From contig NZ_WFKL01000001.1 in NCBI RefSeq assembly GCF_009208105.1, positions 4,092,001-4,156,000 of the forward strand: DNA of 64,000 bases, read 5' to 3'. The DNA comes from Rouxiella sp. S1S-2 (lineage in GTDB: Bacteria > Pseudomonadota > Gammaproteobacteria > Enterobacterales > Enterobacteriaceae). Below are positions 36,001 through 45,252 of this stretch, piece after piece (position 1 is the first letter of the stretch; each line of letters starts with the position of its first letter). The position numbers and the translations under genes were made by a program. The notes under the pieces are model-generated. The model searched no databases, had not been told where the DNA came from, and saw only the letters and a list, made by a program, of their open reading frames with translations.

Positions 36001-39000
36001 TTATATTTTGATCCAGGCGTCGCTCCAGTTGACACCAGAGCCTGGGGTGTAATGCACTTCCTGAGCGGTGCCTTTTGCTACATTGCACCAGTTCGTTGCA
36101 GGCCAGCCTTTACATTCGTAAACGCTACCGTCAGTGCCCATCACTTTGTCACCGCCCTTGTATGCCTTACCAAACTCGAACTTTGGATGCGCCTGGCCGT
36201 TGCCATTATCGTTGCCGTTGTCGTTGCCGTTGTCGTTGCCGTTGTCGTCACTGCCCGCTTTCGCTGGCACAACAATCGACTGAGTCAGGGTTCTATCAAG
36301 CTTACCGACCTTAACTTCGACGGAAACATTCAGGCGCTGTTCAGCATCCGTTTTCTTGATAGTAAAGCCTTTTTTAACTTTCCCACCGGTCTGATTTTGC
36401 GCATTAGCCGGCACGGTCCAGCTATAGGCCGGGTTGCCTTTAGGATCAGCCGTTGATGACGTGACACCGTTGAAGGTCACTGCATTTGCTTTATCGGTTG
36501 GGGTAATAACCAGCTTTAATCCATCGATAAACGGCTGATTAGGTTTTACCTGACCATTTCCATTAGCTGTCACTTTAATCTGATGTTCAGATGTGGCACG
36601 ACGTGGGCCTTTGTCGCTGTAAGCCTCAACGCTGGCAGTATAATTGCCTTTTTCCAAACCGGCTTTAATCTTGCCACTCTGGTTAATACCGTTGGCCACA
36701 ACCTGTCCGTCTTTTGACAGTTTCCAGGTGTATTGCATGCCAGTTTGGCCGTTGTCAAAGTTGGCTTTGGCTTTTAGCGTCAGCGGTGAATTGCTTGCCA
36801 TGCTGTTGCCACCGCTTACGGTCACTGCCGGTGCAATGACCGTAACATTGACGAAGGCTTCGCTTTTCAGCTTTTTGTCATCCTTGCTGGTGACCGTCAA
36901 ACGGAAGCGCGCACTGGCGTCTTTCACACCAGATTTGACGACTACTTGGGTAGCTGCCGTGTTTTTACTTTTCAGGGTTATCCCTGCATCACCTTCTACT
37001 TTGTCCCATGCATAACTGACATTTTGCTGGTTGCTGCTGCCTTCAACGGCATAGCCAAAATTCGTCGTCAGGGTAGCAACGGCGGTAATAGACGTTTTAC
37101 TCAATTTCGCCGTAGGTGCTTGCCCTTCTTCTTCTCCGGTGGATTCACAATATGTTTCACCGTTGAATTTGTAAGCAGCAGGGTTGAGGTTCATGACTTC
37201 GTCAACTTTAGTGGCAATACCATTTTGCTCACTCACCACGGTAGTGTTAACTTCACCATTATATTTTTCGGTAAAGTTATAGTAATTCCCGTTATCCAGC
37301 TTGTTACACACGGCAGCATTCATACTGTTGAGGATTAAGCCGTTGTCGTTAGACGCCGCCCAGGCAAACATTCCGCCAAGGCCGTATTTTTTGACCAGCT
37401 GACCTTTGGCAATGACCGAACGCTGAGAATCGAAACTTTCGACGTGAGCGGTAGGATTGTTATTAACCTTAGCTATCGGTTCCCAGATATAGGCAGCTTC
37501 AGCCTGGGTATCGTAGTACACGTCTTTATTTTTGCTCACGTAGTTATCATATAACTCACGGTAGTCGGTGACGCCGTTCTCAAAGGTCCCGTTGCTGCCT
37601 AACCCTTTACGACTCACTTCAGTACCGTTGGCAATACCGTGCCAGAAAAGTTTGTCGTGTTCGGGTTTAACACTCACGCTGTGCCAGCCGCGGCTATAGG
37701 CGGCAGCACCCAGATTGAGTTTTTCCGCAGGGAAATCAGGGTTATTATCCAGAATGGCTTTAATCGCGCCTTCAGTACTGAAGTTACGCATCGCCTGCTC
37801 ATTAGAGATAGTATTACCGCGGGCATCTTTGATGATTTCGCCGCTTTCATCTTTCAGGAGAGTACTAGAACCTGGCGTGGTATAAGCGCCGGCAAGCGGC
37901 TTGGCGTTGACTGCGGCCTGATGGCTTGGGTTGCGCGTAAATGCACCATACATGTCATAAGACATGATATTGATGTAGTCAAAATCATCTTTCAGCGCGT
38001 TAAAGTCGATTGCCGACAGTTTTGCCGGTGAGGCGCCTACCGCAGCACTCAGTTCTTTACGACCTTCGCCAGTACCATATTTGTCATCCATTGCCTTACG
38101 CAGCTGTTTGACCAAAGAGGTATAACGCGCTCTTTCCTCTTTAACACCGTGAATGGCCAGATTGCCCATATCTGACGGACCAGTAAAGCCGACAAATTCC
38201 CAATCAAGATCCAAACCATCTACAAACGGGTTATCCGCCAGGAACTTCATCGCAGACTTAACAAAGATATCGCGACCTGCTTGCGTTTCAACCATCGCAT
38301 GGAACGGCGAACTCAATGTCCAGCCACCAATAGAGACAATAGCCTTCAATTGAGGATTAACTTGCTTCATTTTTTTCATGGCATCGAAGCCGAAATGCGA
38401 AGCCTGAGGATCGTATTTGGTGATATTGAAATCGCCCTGCTGCTTGGCTGGCGTGTCGAGGCCTGCGTTCCAGTCCTGCTCACTTCCGTTCCACAACGGG
38501 AATTTGCCCTGGCCACACATTGCTTTGAGAATATTGGCACCGCGCTCGTTGCCCTCAGCTTTCAGACCATTATTATTCGTCACCGGCAGTTGGGTATTCA
38601 CAGGGCGTAAACTGCCGAAATCGCAAATCCCGACAAAACCGTAATAAACGTGTGTCAAATTTTTAGCTGGCACAAAGTCAGCAGTGAAAGCTCGCTCCCA
38701 ATACGCCCACTCATCAAAATACATGCCGACGACTTTCTTTCCACTGACTTTGAAAGGGACGTTTTTTTCTAACTGCGCATTAAACCCTTTATTATTTAAA
38801 TTAAGCTCACCTACTCGAACAGGCTCTTCATCATTTGGGTTAGTATATTTCACTTCATAGACTTTATAATTTTTAGGGCTATTTGCATTTAACCCTTCCA
38901 TATCGTTGGACCATTCTTTCCAGCCTAACTTACCCTCAATGCGATCTCCGCGATAGCGACTCACACTTTCAGCCTCACCTTTTAACACGGGGTTCAACTG

Positions 39001-39102
39001 GCCAGATTGTTCCGGTGTCACTTGCACGGCAAACGTTTGAGTACCATACAGTGCCGCCATCGTTGCTATGGCAACAAGTGTAAACTTGTGATTTCTCTTC
39101 AT
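36001..39102 (-). CDS. secreted GH18 chitinase with C-terminal chitin-binding module
   Basis: 1033 residues. Signal peptide 1-25 (MKRNHKFTLVAIATMAALYG...FA). An unassigned N-terminal region (about 26-105) leads to a GH18 domain (about 108-610) with SIGGWTLSSPFH and the catalytic DGLDLDWE ending at Glu302. Three Ig/PKD-like repeats follow (about 650-950), then an Asp-Asn-Gly linker (about 951-969) and a CBM5/12 module (about 972-1033; AYKGGDKVMG, YECKGWPATNWC). It should hydrolyse chitin outside the cell, possibly for use of fungal or insect chitin. Not part of the E. coli gal-gpm interval; likely acquired. Confidence 0.92.
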   Translation of the reverse strand: MKRNHKFTLVAIATMAALYGTQTFAVQVTPEQSGQLNPVLKGEAESVSRYRGDRIEGKLGWKEWSNDMEGLNANSPKNYKVYEVKYTNPNDEEPVRVGELNLNNKGFNAQLEKNVPFKVSGKKVVGMYFDEWAYWERAFTADFVPAKNLTHVYYGFVGICDFGSLRPVNTQLPVTNNNGLKAEGNERGANILKAMCGQGKFPLWNGSEQDWNAGLDTPAKQQGDFNITKYDPQASHFGFDAMKKMKQVNPQLKAIVSIGGWTLSSPFHAMVETQAGRDIFVKSAMKFLADNPFVDGLDLDWEFVGFTGPSDMGNLAIHGVKEERARYTSLVKQLRKAMDDKYGTGEGRKELSAAVGASPAKLSAIDFNALKDDFDYINIMSYDMYGAFTRNPSHQAAVNAKPLAGAYTTPGSSTLLKDESGEIIKDARGNTISNEQAMRNFSTEGAIKAILDNNPDFPAEKLNLGAAAYSRGWHSVSVKPEHDKLFWHGIANGTEVSRKGLGSNGTFENGVTDYRELYDNYVSKNKDVYYDTQAEAAYIWEPIAKVNNNPTAHVESFDSQRSVIAKGQLVKKYGLGGMFAWAASNDNGLILNSMNAAVCNKLDNGNYYNFTEKYNGEVNTTVVSEQNGIATKVDEVMNLNPAAYKFNGETYCESTGEEEGQAPTAKLSKTSITAVATLTTNFGYAVEGSSNQQNVSYAWDKVEGDAGITLKSKNTAATQVVVKSGVKDASARFRLTVTSKDDKKLKSEAFVNVTVIAPAVTVSGGNSMASNSPLTLKAKANFDNGQTGMQYTWKLSKDGQVVANGINQSGKIKAGLEKGNYTASVEAYSDKGPRRATSEHQIKVTANGNGQVKPNQPFIDGLKLVITPTDKANAVTFNGVTSSTADPKGNPAYSWTVPANAQNQTGGKVKKGFTIKKTDAEQRLNVSVEVKVGKLDRTLTQSIVVPAKAGSDDNGNDNGNDNGNDNGNGQAHPKFEFGKAYKGGDKVMGTDGSVYECKGWPATNWCNVAKGTAQEVHYTPGSGVNWSDAWIKI
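36198..36245 (-). repeat. 12-bp tandem repeats coding the Asp-Asn-Gly linker
   Basis: The unit CGTTGCCGTTGT occurs three times without change (36210-36245) after one diverged unit (36198-36209). Being a multiple of three, unit gain or loss would lengthen or shorten the linker between the Ig-like region and the chitin-binding module without a frameshift. Confidence 0.85.
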
Positions 39103-39334
39103 TTAGCAATCCTTTGAAATTTAATGATATGTAAGTGAATGTGTCATTAGAACTTCAATATATTCTGATTGTAACAAATTGAAAATAAGAGGGTTCTATA
39201 GAATACCGAGAGTAATCTCGCGGGCATTCTTATTATCTTTAAGATGAGGTGAAATTCTAAACAATAGTATTTAATCCCAAAAAAACATTTCCGGCATTAT
39301 TAAGTATCTGAGGGTTTTATGATAAATAGAGAAT
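39103..39334 (-). promoter_or_regulatory. upstream region of the chitinase gene
   Basis: About 230 A+T-rich bases between the chitinase start and the TonB-receptor terminator. It should contain the chitinase promoter. I see only a small hairpin (CGAGA/TCTCG) and no regulator site I can name. Confidence 0.4.
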
Positions 39335-39371
39335 TAAAAAAGAAGCCGAACTATTACTCGGCTTCTTTTAA
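39335..39371 (-). terminator. terminator after the TonB receptor gene
   Basis: AGAAGCCGA and TCGGCTTCT pair around an eight-base loop, followed on the minus strand by a T-tract. Confidence 0.85.
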
Positions 39372-39392
39372 TAGTTTTAATACTAGTCGTTA

Positions 39393-41759
39393 TTAGAAAT
39401 CGACATTCACCCCCAGTTGGAAGGTTCTGCCCGGCATCGTCGCCAATGCAAGATCGGCTTTATCCTGAGCCGTTGAGATTTCATTGTTGCGAGTACTCAA
39501 GTAATCCCAGTATTTACGGTCGGTCAGGTTATAAACACCGCCGCTGAGTTTAACGTTTTTAGCAACCTGCCAGTAACCGGTCAAATCAACAACGCCATAG
39601 CCCGGAATACGGGCATATTCGGTGGAAGAATCAGTAATTGCCGTACCGGTATTGGTGTAAGTCTGACGGTTAGTCGCCGTGGCCTGTTTCCCTTTGTTGA
39701 AGGTCGCCGTTGCTGCCACGCCATACAGTCCTGATGGGTCATCCCACGCCAGGCCAGTCACCAGTTTCATCGGCGGGACGCTGTCGAGATCAACGTATTT
39801 ATCGCCGTTGTAGCTCGACTTGGACGCGCCCTTCGCATAGCCAAACGCCATTCGTGCACTCAGGCCGTTGACCTCGTGATACCAGGTACCAAAGTTAAAC
39901 CTGGCGCTGAGACTGGTGCCGTAGATATAGGCTTTATCGCGGTTCTCTGCTTCATACGCGGTATAGATGTTGCTCGGGATGTTGGCGAAAATCCCCGGAC
40001 TGCCTGCGCGCGTGTAGCGGGTGTAGGCAATAAAGTTAGAATATTGGCTATAGAACGCGTTGAGGTTAAAGGTGATCCCCTCCGTCGCCTCGCCCTTAAG
40101 GCCCCACTCATAGTTGTTGCTGGTTTCTGTCTTCAGATTGGAGTTACCGATCAACGCGTACTGCGCCGAGCCAGCATAGCTTGAGCTCAGGTTCCATGAA
40201 CCATAAAGCTGGCTGGCATCCGGGAACTGAGCGCCTCGTTTGTACTGCAGGTAAGTCTGCACCTTCGGCGTAATGTCGTAGATGAAGGCCAGTGAAGGCA
40301 GTAACTGTGTATCACTGTTGGAACTGTAGAGCGTAGATAGCGCCGACTCGGAAAGAGAGCTATTGGCCAGCGTCGAGAGGTCCTGTGGCTCAGACTTCTG
40401 ATAAGCCAATCTCAAACCGGGCACTACCGAGAAGTTGTGGCCAGCCAAGTCCCAGGTCATGGTGTCTTCGGCAAATGCGCCAAAAACATAAGTACGACTG
40501 TTGGCCGCCGGAGGCATGATGTAGCTGTAAATACTCTGCGCGGGCGACTGGCTGAACGGACGGTCAGTCTCGGAGATGTTGCCATTTAGGCCCCAGCGGA
40601 ATTCATGGACTCCCCAGGACTTAGCCATCTTGTTATCGAATCCAAAGGTATGGGTATTGGAGTCAGAAAAGGTACGAACCAGACTGGTACCGGTGGTAGA
40701 ACTTGGGCCAAAGGTGTTGTCGTGGGCCTGCGTTTTTTGATAGAACAGCTTGGTATCAACGGTGTCCACCAGCAGTGAATACGGCGTCCAATGGTCGAGC
40801 AGGCTGGCGGTCAGACGACGGGTTTCGCTGGTTTGGTTGTTAGTGCCATTAGTGGCAGAACCGGCGGTGTTCCATGAGTCAAAGTTGGTATGGTTAGTCT
40901 TGGTGAAAAGATCAACGGTGCCGGTCAGCGTATGGGTATCGGTTGCCGCCCACGTGCCGGATGCCATCACCGAATCGGAGTGCCAGTTAGCCGGATAAGC
41001 ATCCAACGTGCCGCTATTGTTGCGGGTTTCCTGACCGTCACGACGGCTGAGTACCACAATTCCGCTCAGGTCGCGATCGCCACCGGCCACGGTAAACCCG
41101 TTATGCCAGCTGCGGTTTGAAGAGTCGTAGTCACTCTGATAGCCAAAATAGCTGTGCTTGTTTTCACTCAGGTAGTCGTCGGCTGACTTAGGTTTGAAAG
41201 AAACCGAGCCGCCGATTGAGGTATTGGCGTAGGAAACATGGGTTGCACCCGATTGAATATCGACGTTGCCATACATATACGGGTCGATAAAGTCACGGCC
41301 GATACCAAAGGTGTCCTGCCCCGCTCGCCCGACGTAAGGTCGGCCCGTGGCATTGGGTTGGGCAATGCCGTCTACGTCGATGGCCACGCGGTTTGATTCC
41401 AGACCGCGCACGTTGTAACCGGTATAACCGCCGCGGTCGAAACCGCTTTTACCGACCGATGAACCGCCCGCCGAGCCTGTTGCACTGATTAATGGCTGGT
41501 AACGCATAATGGTACCAAAATCGTTACCGCCGTCTTTTTGCATATCTTTCGCCGTCAGCCTGGTCTCGTCACCGGCCTTTCTCACCACTTTTGGAGAGAT
41601 AACGGTCATGACGTCGCCAGCATCGGCTTTATTATCTGAATTTTTAACCACGGGTGCAGTGTTAGCCGTTTCCGCTGCAACGGCGCTCATTACCGAGCTG
41701 GCGACCAGGCTTAAAGACAGCAGGGTCTTAAGGTGACGCTTTCCCTTATGTGTAGACAT
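39393..41759 (-). CDS. TonB-dependent outer-membrane receptor, heme/hemoglobin type
   Basis: 788 residues. Signal peptide (about 1-29) is followed by a TonB-box-like DVMTV segment (about 49), a plug domain (TIMRYQPLISATG, GYNVRGLESNRVAIDVDGI) and a 22-strand barrel ending in an aromatic residue (VNVDF). The near-terminal NLTDRKYWDY motif is typical of the heme/hemoglobin/transferrin receptor group, so heme or a heme protein is the likely ligand, though a siderophore is possible. A strong Fur box lies upstream, so iron regulation is expected. No heme ABC transporter genes are beside it. Confidence 0.85.
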   Translation of the reverse strand: MSTHKGKRHLKTLLSLSLVASSVMSAVAAETANTAPVVKNSDNKADAGDVMTVISPKVVRKAGDETRLTAKDMQKDGGNDFGTIMRYQPLISATGSAGGSSVGKSGFDRGGYTGYNVRGLESNRVAIDVDGIAQPNATGRPYVGRAGQDTFGIGRDFIDPYMYGNVDIQSGATHVSYANTSIGGSVSFKPKSADDYLSENKHSYFGYQSDYDSSNRSWHNGFTVAGGDRDLSGIVVLSRRDGQETRNNSGTLDAYPANWHSDSVMASGTWAATDTHTLTGTVDLFTKTNHTNFDSWNTAGSATNGTNNQTSETRRLTASLLDHWTPYSLLVDTVDTKLFYQKTQAHDNTFGPSSTTGTSLVRTFSDSNTHTFGFDNKMAKSWGVHEFRWGLNGNISETDRPFSQSPAQSIYSYIMPPAANSRTYVFGAFAEDTMTWDLAGHNFSVVPGLRLAYQKSEPQDLSTLANSSLSESALSTLYSSNSDTQLLPSLAFIYDITPKVQTYLQYKRGAQFPDASQLYGSWNLSSSYAGSAQYALIGNSNLKTETSNNYEWGLKGEATEGITFNLNAFYSQYSNFIAYTRYTRAGSPGIFANIPSNIYTAYEAENRDKAYIYGTSLSARFNFGTWYHEVNGLSARMAFGYAKGASKSSYNGDKYVDLDSVPPMKLVTGLAWDDPSGLYGVAATATFNKGKQATATNRQTYTNTGTAITDSSTEYARIPGYGVVDLTGYWQVAKNVKLSGGVYNLTDRKYWDYLSTRNNEISTAQDKADLALATMPGRTFQLGVNVDF

Positions 41760-41932
41760 AAAAAGGCCTTAGGAAGTTTAGGATTATTATTATGCTCAGC
41801 AATACTTCTCGCTAATTAAGGCAGTCTGGCGAATAAATACAGTTCAAAAAACAAACAGCCACTGAACTGCAGATAAAAAGCACAGTAATACCCTGTTATT
41901 TATCAGGGCTTTATGTAACATTATTTTGTAAT

Positions 41933-41951
41933 GAAAATGATAATAATTATC
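41933..41951 (-). promoter_or_regulatory. Fur box upstream of the TonB receptor
   Basis: GAAAATGATAATAATTATC matches the 19-bp Fur consensus at 17 positions and is extended by further ATGATAAT-type hexamers. It lies about 175 bp upstream of the receptor start and about 240 bp from psiF, which is divergent. Confidence 0.85.
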
Positions 41952-42150
41952 ATAAACATTTCTGTCAATATGCGATTCTGGTTACGTTTACCGTTCGGAT
42001 GTAATTTTTGAGTAAGTTTTGCGAATAGTAATGAATCGGAGGATTTCAGCGCAGCGCGAGTCGATCATTTAGCGAAAAATGTGATATCTATCCTCTCTGG
42101 GTGGATATTTACTCAGCCAAAACGAATCGATCCATCTACGCTTACAGAGT

Positions 42151-42167
42151 GTCCTGGTGAGCAGGAC
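42151..42167 (+). other. hairpin in the psiF leader
   Basis: GTCCTG and CAGGAC pair around GTGAG, ending about ten bases before the AAGGA ribosome binding site of psiF. No PhoB box was visible between 41960 and 42187, although psiF is phosphate-starvation-inducible in E. coli. Confidence 0.4.
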
Positions 42168-42187
42168 GTCTTAAAAAGGAATGAGCT

Positions 42188-42511
42188 ATGCGTTTACCAA
42201 TTTTGTTGTCTTTATTAGCAACGCTTTTTGTTGGGGGTAATGCACTGGCCGCTGAAGCTGTGAAGCAAGCCTCTGCGGCACAGACAGCACAGCGTCAGAA
42301 AATGACCGACTGTAATCAACAGGCTACGACGCAAAGTCTCAAAGGAGATGAGCGCAAGACTTTCATGAGTCATTGCCTGAAAGCCGAAACCAAATCTATG
42401 ACGCCACAGCAGAATAAAATGAAGTCCTGTAACGCGGATGCTGCGAAAAAAGATCTGAAAGGTGATGCTCGTAAAACCTTTATGAGCACATGTTTGAAAA
42501 AAGCTGCGTAA
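42188..42511 (+). CDS. psiF: PsiF-repeat periplasmic protein
   Basis: 107 residues: signal peptide (about 1-22, ending ALAAE) and two PsiF repeats with the pattern KMxxCNxxA...LKGDxRKxFMSxCLK (about 37-66 and 79-106). Each repeat carries two cysteines that may form disulfides. E. coli psiF is induced on phosphate starvation and lies by phoA, so the location here is different. Function unknown. ATG follows AAGGA. Confidence 0.9.
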   Translation: MRLPILLSLLATLFVGGNALAAEAVKQASAAQTAQRQKMTDCNQQATTQSLKGDERKTFMSHCLKAETKSMTPQQNKMKSCNADAAKKDLKGDARKTFMSTCLKKAA

Positions 42512-42538
42512 TTAGTAGTGAAGCAAACTCCCATTAAC

Positions 42539-42572
42539 GCGCAGCCTGCCCGTCAGGCTGCGCGTTTCGTTT
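42539..42572 (+). terminator. terminator after psiF
   Basis: GCGCAGCCTG and CAGGCTGCGC pair perfectly around CCCGT, followed by GTTTCGTTT. Confidence 0.8.
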
Positions 42573-42652
42573 AAAGATTGCCGGAACGGGGGCTGAGGCC
42601 ATATAATGAACTCAGTTGTCATTTGAATTTCAGTAAATTGAGGAGTTTAGCT

Positions 42653-43405
42653 ATGGCTGTAACCAAGCTGGTTCTTGTAAGACACGGCGAAAGTCAATGG
42701 AACCAAGAAAACCGTTTCACGGGTTGGCATGATGTTGATCTTTCCGACAAAGGTCGTACTGAAGCAAAACAGGCAGGTCAACTGCTTAAAGATGAAGGCT
42801 TCCAGTTTGATTTCGCTTACACGTCTGTACTGAAACGTGCCATCCACACTCTTTGGAGTGTTCTGGACGAATTAGACCAGCCGTGGCTGCCGGTTGAAAA
42901 GTCCTGGAAACTGAACGAACGTCACTACGGTGCGTTGCAGGGTCTCGACAAAGCTGAAACCGCGGCCAAATACGGTGACGAGCAGGTTAAACAGTGGCGC
43001 CGCGGCTTCCGCGTTACGCCTCCAGAGCTTGAAAAAACTGACGAGCGCTTCCCAGGCCATGACCCGCGTTATGCGAAACTGCGCCCTGAAGAACTGCCAA
43101 CGACTGAAAGCCTGGCCCTGACCATTGAGCGCGTTATTCCTTACTGGACTGACGTTATCAAACCACGCCTTGAAAGCGGCGAGCGCGTCATCGTTGCTGC
43201 GCACGGTAACTCACTGCGTGCACTGGTTAAATACCTTGATGACCTCAGTGAAGACGAAATCCTTGAGCTGAACATCCCTACCGGTGTTCCGCTGGTTTAT
43301 GAGTTTGATGAAAACTTCAAACCTATCAAGCATTACTACCTGGGCAACGCTGAAGAAATCGCTGCCAAAGCGGCTGCGGTTGCTAATCAGGGTAAAGCCA
43401 AGTAA
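42653..43405 (+). CDS. gpmA: 2,3-bisphosphoglycerate-dependent phosphoglycerate mutase
   Basis: Interconverts 3- and 2-phosphoglycerate in glycolysis and gluconeogenesis. The phosphohistidine motif [10 protein letters not shown] (His11), ERHYGALQG and AAHGNSLRA are intact. 250 residues, as in E. coli. ATG 42653 follows GAGGAG; the open frame upstream is not coding. Convergent with aroG across a strong terminator. Confidence 0.99.
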   Translation: MAVTKLVLVRHGESQWNQENRFTGWHDVDLSDKGRTEAKQAGQLLKDEGFQFDFAYTSVLKRAIHTLWSVLDELDQPWLPVEKSWKLNERHYGALQGLDKAETAAKYGDEQVKQWRRGFRVTPPELEKTDERFPGHDPRYAKLRPEELPTTESLALTIERVIPYWTDVIKPRLESGERVIVAAHGNSLRALVKYLDDLSEDEILELNIPTGVPLVYEFDENFKPIKHYYLGNAEEIAAKAAAVANQGKAK

Positions 43406-43426
43406 TTCAGTTCTCTACTGAAGACG

Positions 43427-43458
43427 AAAAAAAAGAACGCCTCGGCGTTCTTTTTTAT
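43427..43458 (+). terminator. terminator between gpmA and aroG
   Basis: AAGAACGCC and GGCGTTCTT pair around a two-base turn (TC), with A- and T-tracts on either side, serving both convergent genes. Confidence 0.85.
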
Positions 43459-43485
43459 TGGCGGTAATATGTTGATTAATAAACG

Positions 43486-44538
43486 TTAACCGCGACGCTG
43501 TTTCACTGAATTCGCCAGATTACGCAGCAGGGTTTCCGTATCTTCCCAGCCGATGCAGGCATCAGTCACACTTTGTCCGTAAACCAAAGGTTCACCGGTG
43601 TCCAGGCTCTGATTGCCTTCAATCAGGTTGCTTTCAACCATCACGCCCATAATCGCCTGCTCGCCGTTGGCCAACTGTGCGCAAACGTCCTCACAGACTT
43701 CCATCTGCTTTTGAAACTGCTTGCTGCTGTTAGCGTGGCTGAAGTCGATCATGATTTGTGCCGGCAGACCGCCCTTCTTCAGGCCATCTTTCACTTCTTT
43801 CACATCTTCAGCGCTGTAGTTTGGCTTTTTGCCGCCGCGCAAAATGATGTGGCAATCGCTGTTGCCCGCGGTATTCACGATAGCCGAATGGCCCCATTTG
43901 GTCACTGACAGGAAACAGTGGGGAGCGCCCGCCGCATTGATAGCGTCGATAGCCACTTTGATAGTGCCGTCAGTCCCGTTTTTGAAACCGACAGGGCACG
44001 ACAGGCCAGATGCCAGCTCGCGGTGAACCTGAGACTCCGTGGTGCGCGCGCCAATTGCGCCCCAGCTCATCAGGTCGGCCAGATACTGTGGCGTTATCAT
44101 GTCGAGGAACTCGCCCGCCGCCGGTAAACCAATGTCATTAATATCCAGCAACAATTTACGCGCAATTCTCAGGCCGTCATTAATCTGAAAACTGTTGTTC
44201 ATCTGCGGATCGTTAATCAACCCTTTCCAACCCACGGTAGTACGCGGCTTTTCAAAATAAACGCGCATAACCACTTCAAGCTCGCCGCGCAACTCGTCAC
44301 GCAGGGTCAGCAGACGGGCTGCATACTCTTTGGCCGCCTTGGGGTCGTGAATAGAACAGGGACCAATTACCACCAACAGACGATCGTCATTACCCTTCAA
44401 TATCTTATGGATAGCATTGCGCGCCTGGGAAACCGTTTTTGCGGCCTTGTCTGTTGCCGGAAATTTTTCCAACAAGGCAACCGGCGGCAAAAGTTCCTTA
44501 ATTTCTTTGATACGTAAATCGTCGTTTTGATAATTCAT
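43486..44538 (-). CDS. aroG: 3-deoxy-7-phosphoheptulonate synthase, phenylalanine-sensitive type
   Basis: First enzyme of the shikimate pathway: condenses phosphoenolpyruvate with erythrose 4-phosphate. MNYQNDDLRIKEIKELLPP at the start distinguishes the AroG paralogue; GPCSIHD, KPRTTVGWKGL and DFSHANS are active-site and metal-binding blocks. 350 residues, as in E. coli. Only a weak TyrR-like site (TGTAAA half, 44616-44633) is visible upstream. Nothing else identifiable between its start and ybgS. Confidence 0.98.
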   Translation of the reverse strand: MNYQNDDLRIKEIKELLPPVALLEKFPATDKAAKTVSQARNAIHKILKGNDDRLLVVIGPCSIHDPKAAKEYAARLLTLRDELRGELEVVMRVYFEKPRTTVGWKGLINDPQMNNSFQINDGLRIARKLLLDINDIGLPAAGEFLDMITPQYLADLMSWGAIGARTTESQVHRELASGLSCPVGFKNGTDGTIKVAIDAINAAGAPHCFLSVTKWGHSAIVNTAGNSDCHIILRGGKKPNYSAEDVKEVKDGLKKGGLPAQIMIDFSHANSSKQFQKQMEVCEDVCAQLANGEQAIMGVMVESNLIEGNQSLDTGEPLVYGQSVTDACIGWEDTETLLRNLANSVKQRRG

Positions 44539-44771
44539 AACTATTCCATTGGGTATTTCAAAAAAGGTCTGATCTAAATTCTGAACGCGACCAATCTAGC
44601 CGCATTGCGAACGGCTGTAAATCGACTTTGAGTCATTAATGGGCATTTATCTCATTGCGAGGTTCTAATCATCAACTAGGCTTTACACGACAAGACAAGA
44701 ATATTTACAGAGTACGATCATTCTAAATACAGAGTGGATTTCTACGACAAACCGGAAATGGAGAATGGGTT

Positions 44772-45104
44772 ATGAAAAAGTTCGCAACGTTACTTCTTGC
44801 CGCTGGTTTAGCCTTAAGCAGTGGCGCTGTATTTGCAGAAGGTACTGACGCGGGTTCCAATAACGGTAACGCCAATCAGACGGGCGGCCCGGGATCGGTT
44901 CAAAAACTTGCGCCTAACGGTGTAGATAATAACAAGATCAACACCTCTAACACCAACACAGCGCAAGAAAAGCATCATAAAAAAACCACCCAAATGCACA
45001 AAAAAACCAGCAAAAATGCGGATCATAAAATAACGATGTGTAAAGACGGCCGCTGCCCAAACCAGACTCCGGGCACCAAGCAGTCCAAGGCAACGGGTAA
45101 TTAA
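44772..45104 (+). CDS. ybgS: YbgS-like small secreted protein
   Basis: 110 residues with a signal peptide (MKKFATLLLAAGLALSSGA, cleavage after VFA). The mature part is Asn/Thr/Lys-rich and probably disordered. The DHKITMCKDGRCPNQ segment near the C-terminus matches E. coli YbgS (HKNTMCKDGRCPD), and the position next to aroG is also conserved. Function unknown. ATG follows GGAAATGGAGAATGGGTT. A strong terminator (45133-45160) follows. Confidence 0.85.
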   Translation: MKKFATLLLAAGLALSSGAVFAEGTDAGSNNGNANQTGGPGSVQKLAPNGVDNNKINTSNTNTAQEKHHKKTTQMHKKTSKNADHKITMCKDGRCPNQTPGTKQSKATGN

Positions 45105-45132
45105 GGTCGCTTAACGCTGTAAGTTTAAAGCA

Positions 45133-45160
45133 ACGGGGAGCTACGGCTCCCCGTTTTTTT
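45133..45160 (+). terminator. terminator after ybgS
   Basis: ACGGGGAGC and GCTCCCCGT pair around TACG and are followed by T7. Confidence 0.9.
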
Positions 45161-45252
45161 GCCTCGAAACTGGCCGCCATGCGCTTTCCATTAACGTTTT
45201 CAACCCTTCAAGGTTGAGCTATTCTAAAGCTCCTTATCTTTGTGAGCGCCCC

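Noticed and set aside
36075..36314. Arg/Cys-rich plus-strand frame opposite the chitinase linker
   Set aside because: Its repeats are simply the complement of the Asp-Asn-Gly linker repeats.
44616..44633. TyrR-box-like TGTAAA...TTGAGT upstream of aroG
   Set aside because: Only the left half fits TGTAAA-N6-TTTACA; too weak to call as an operator.
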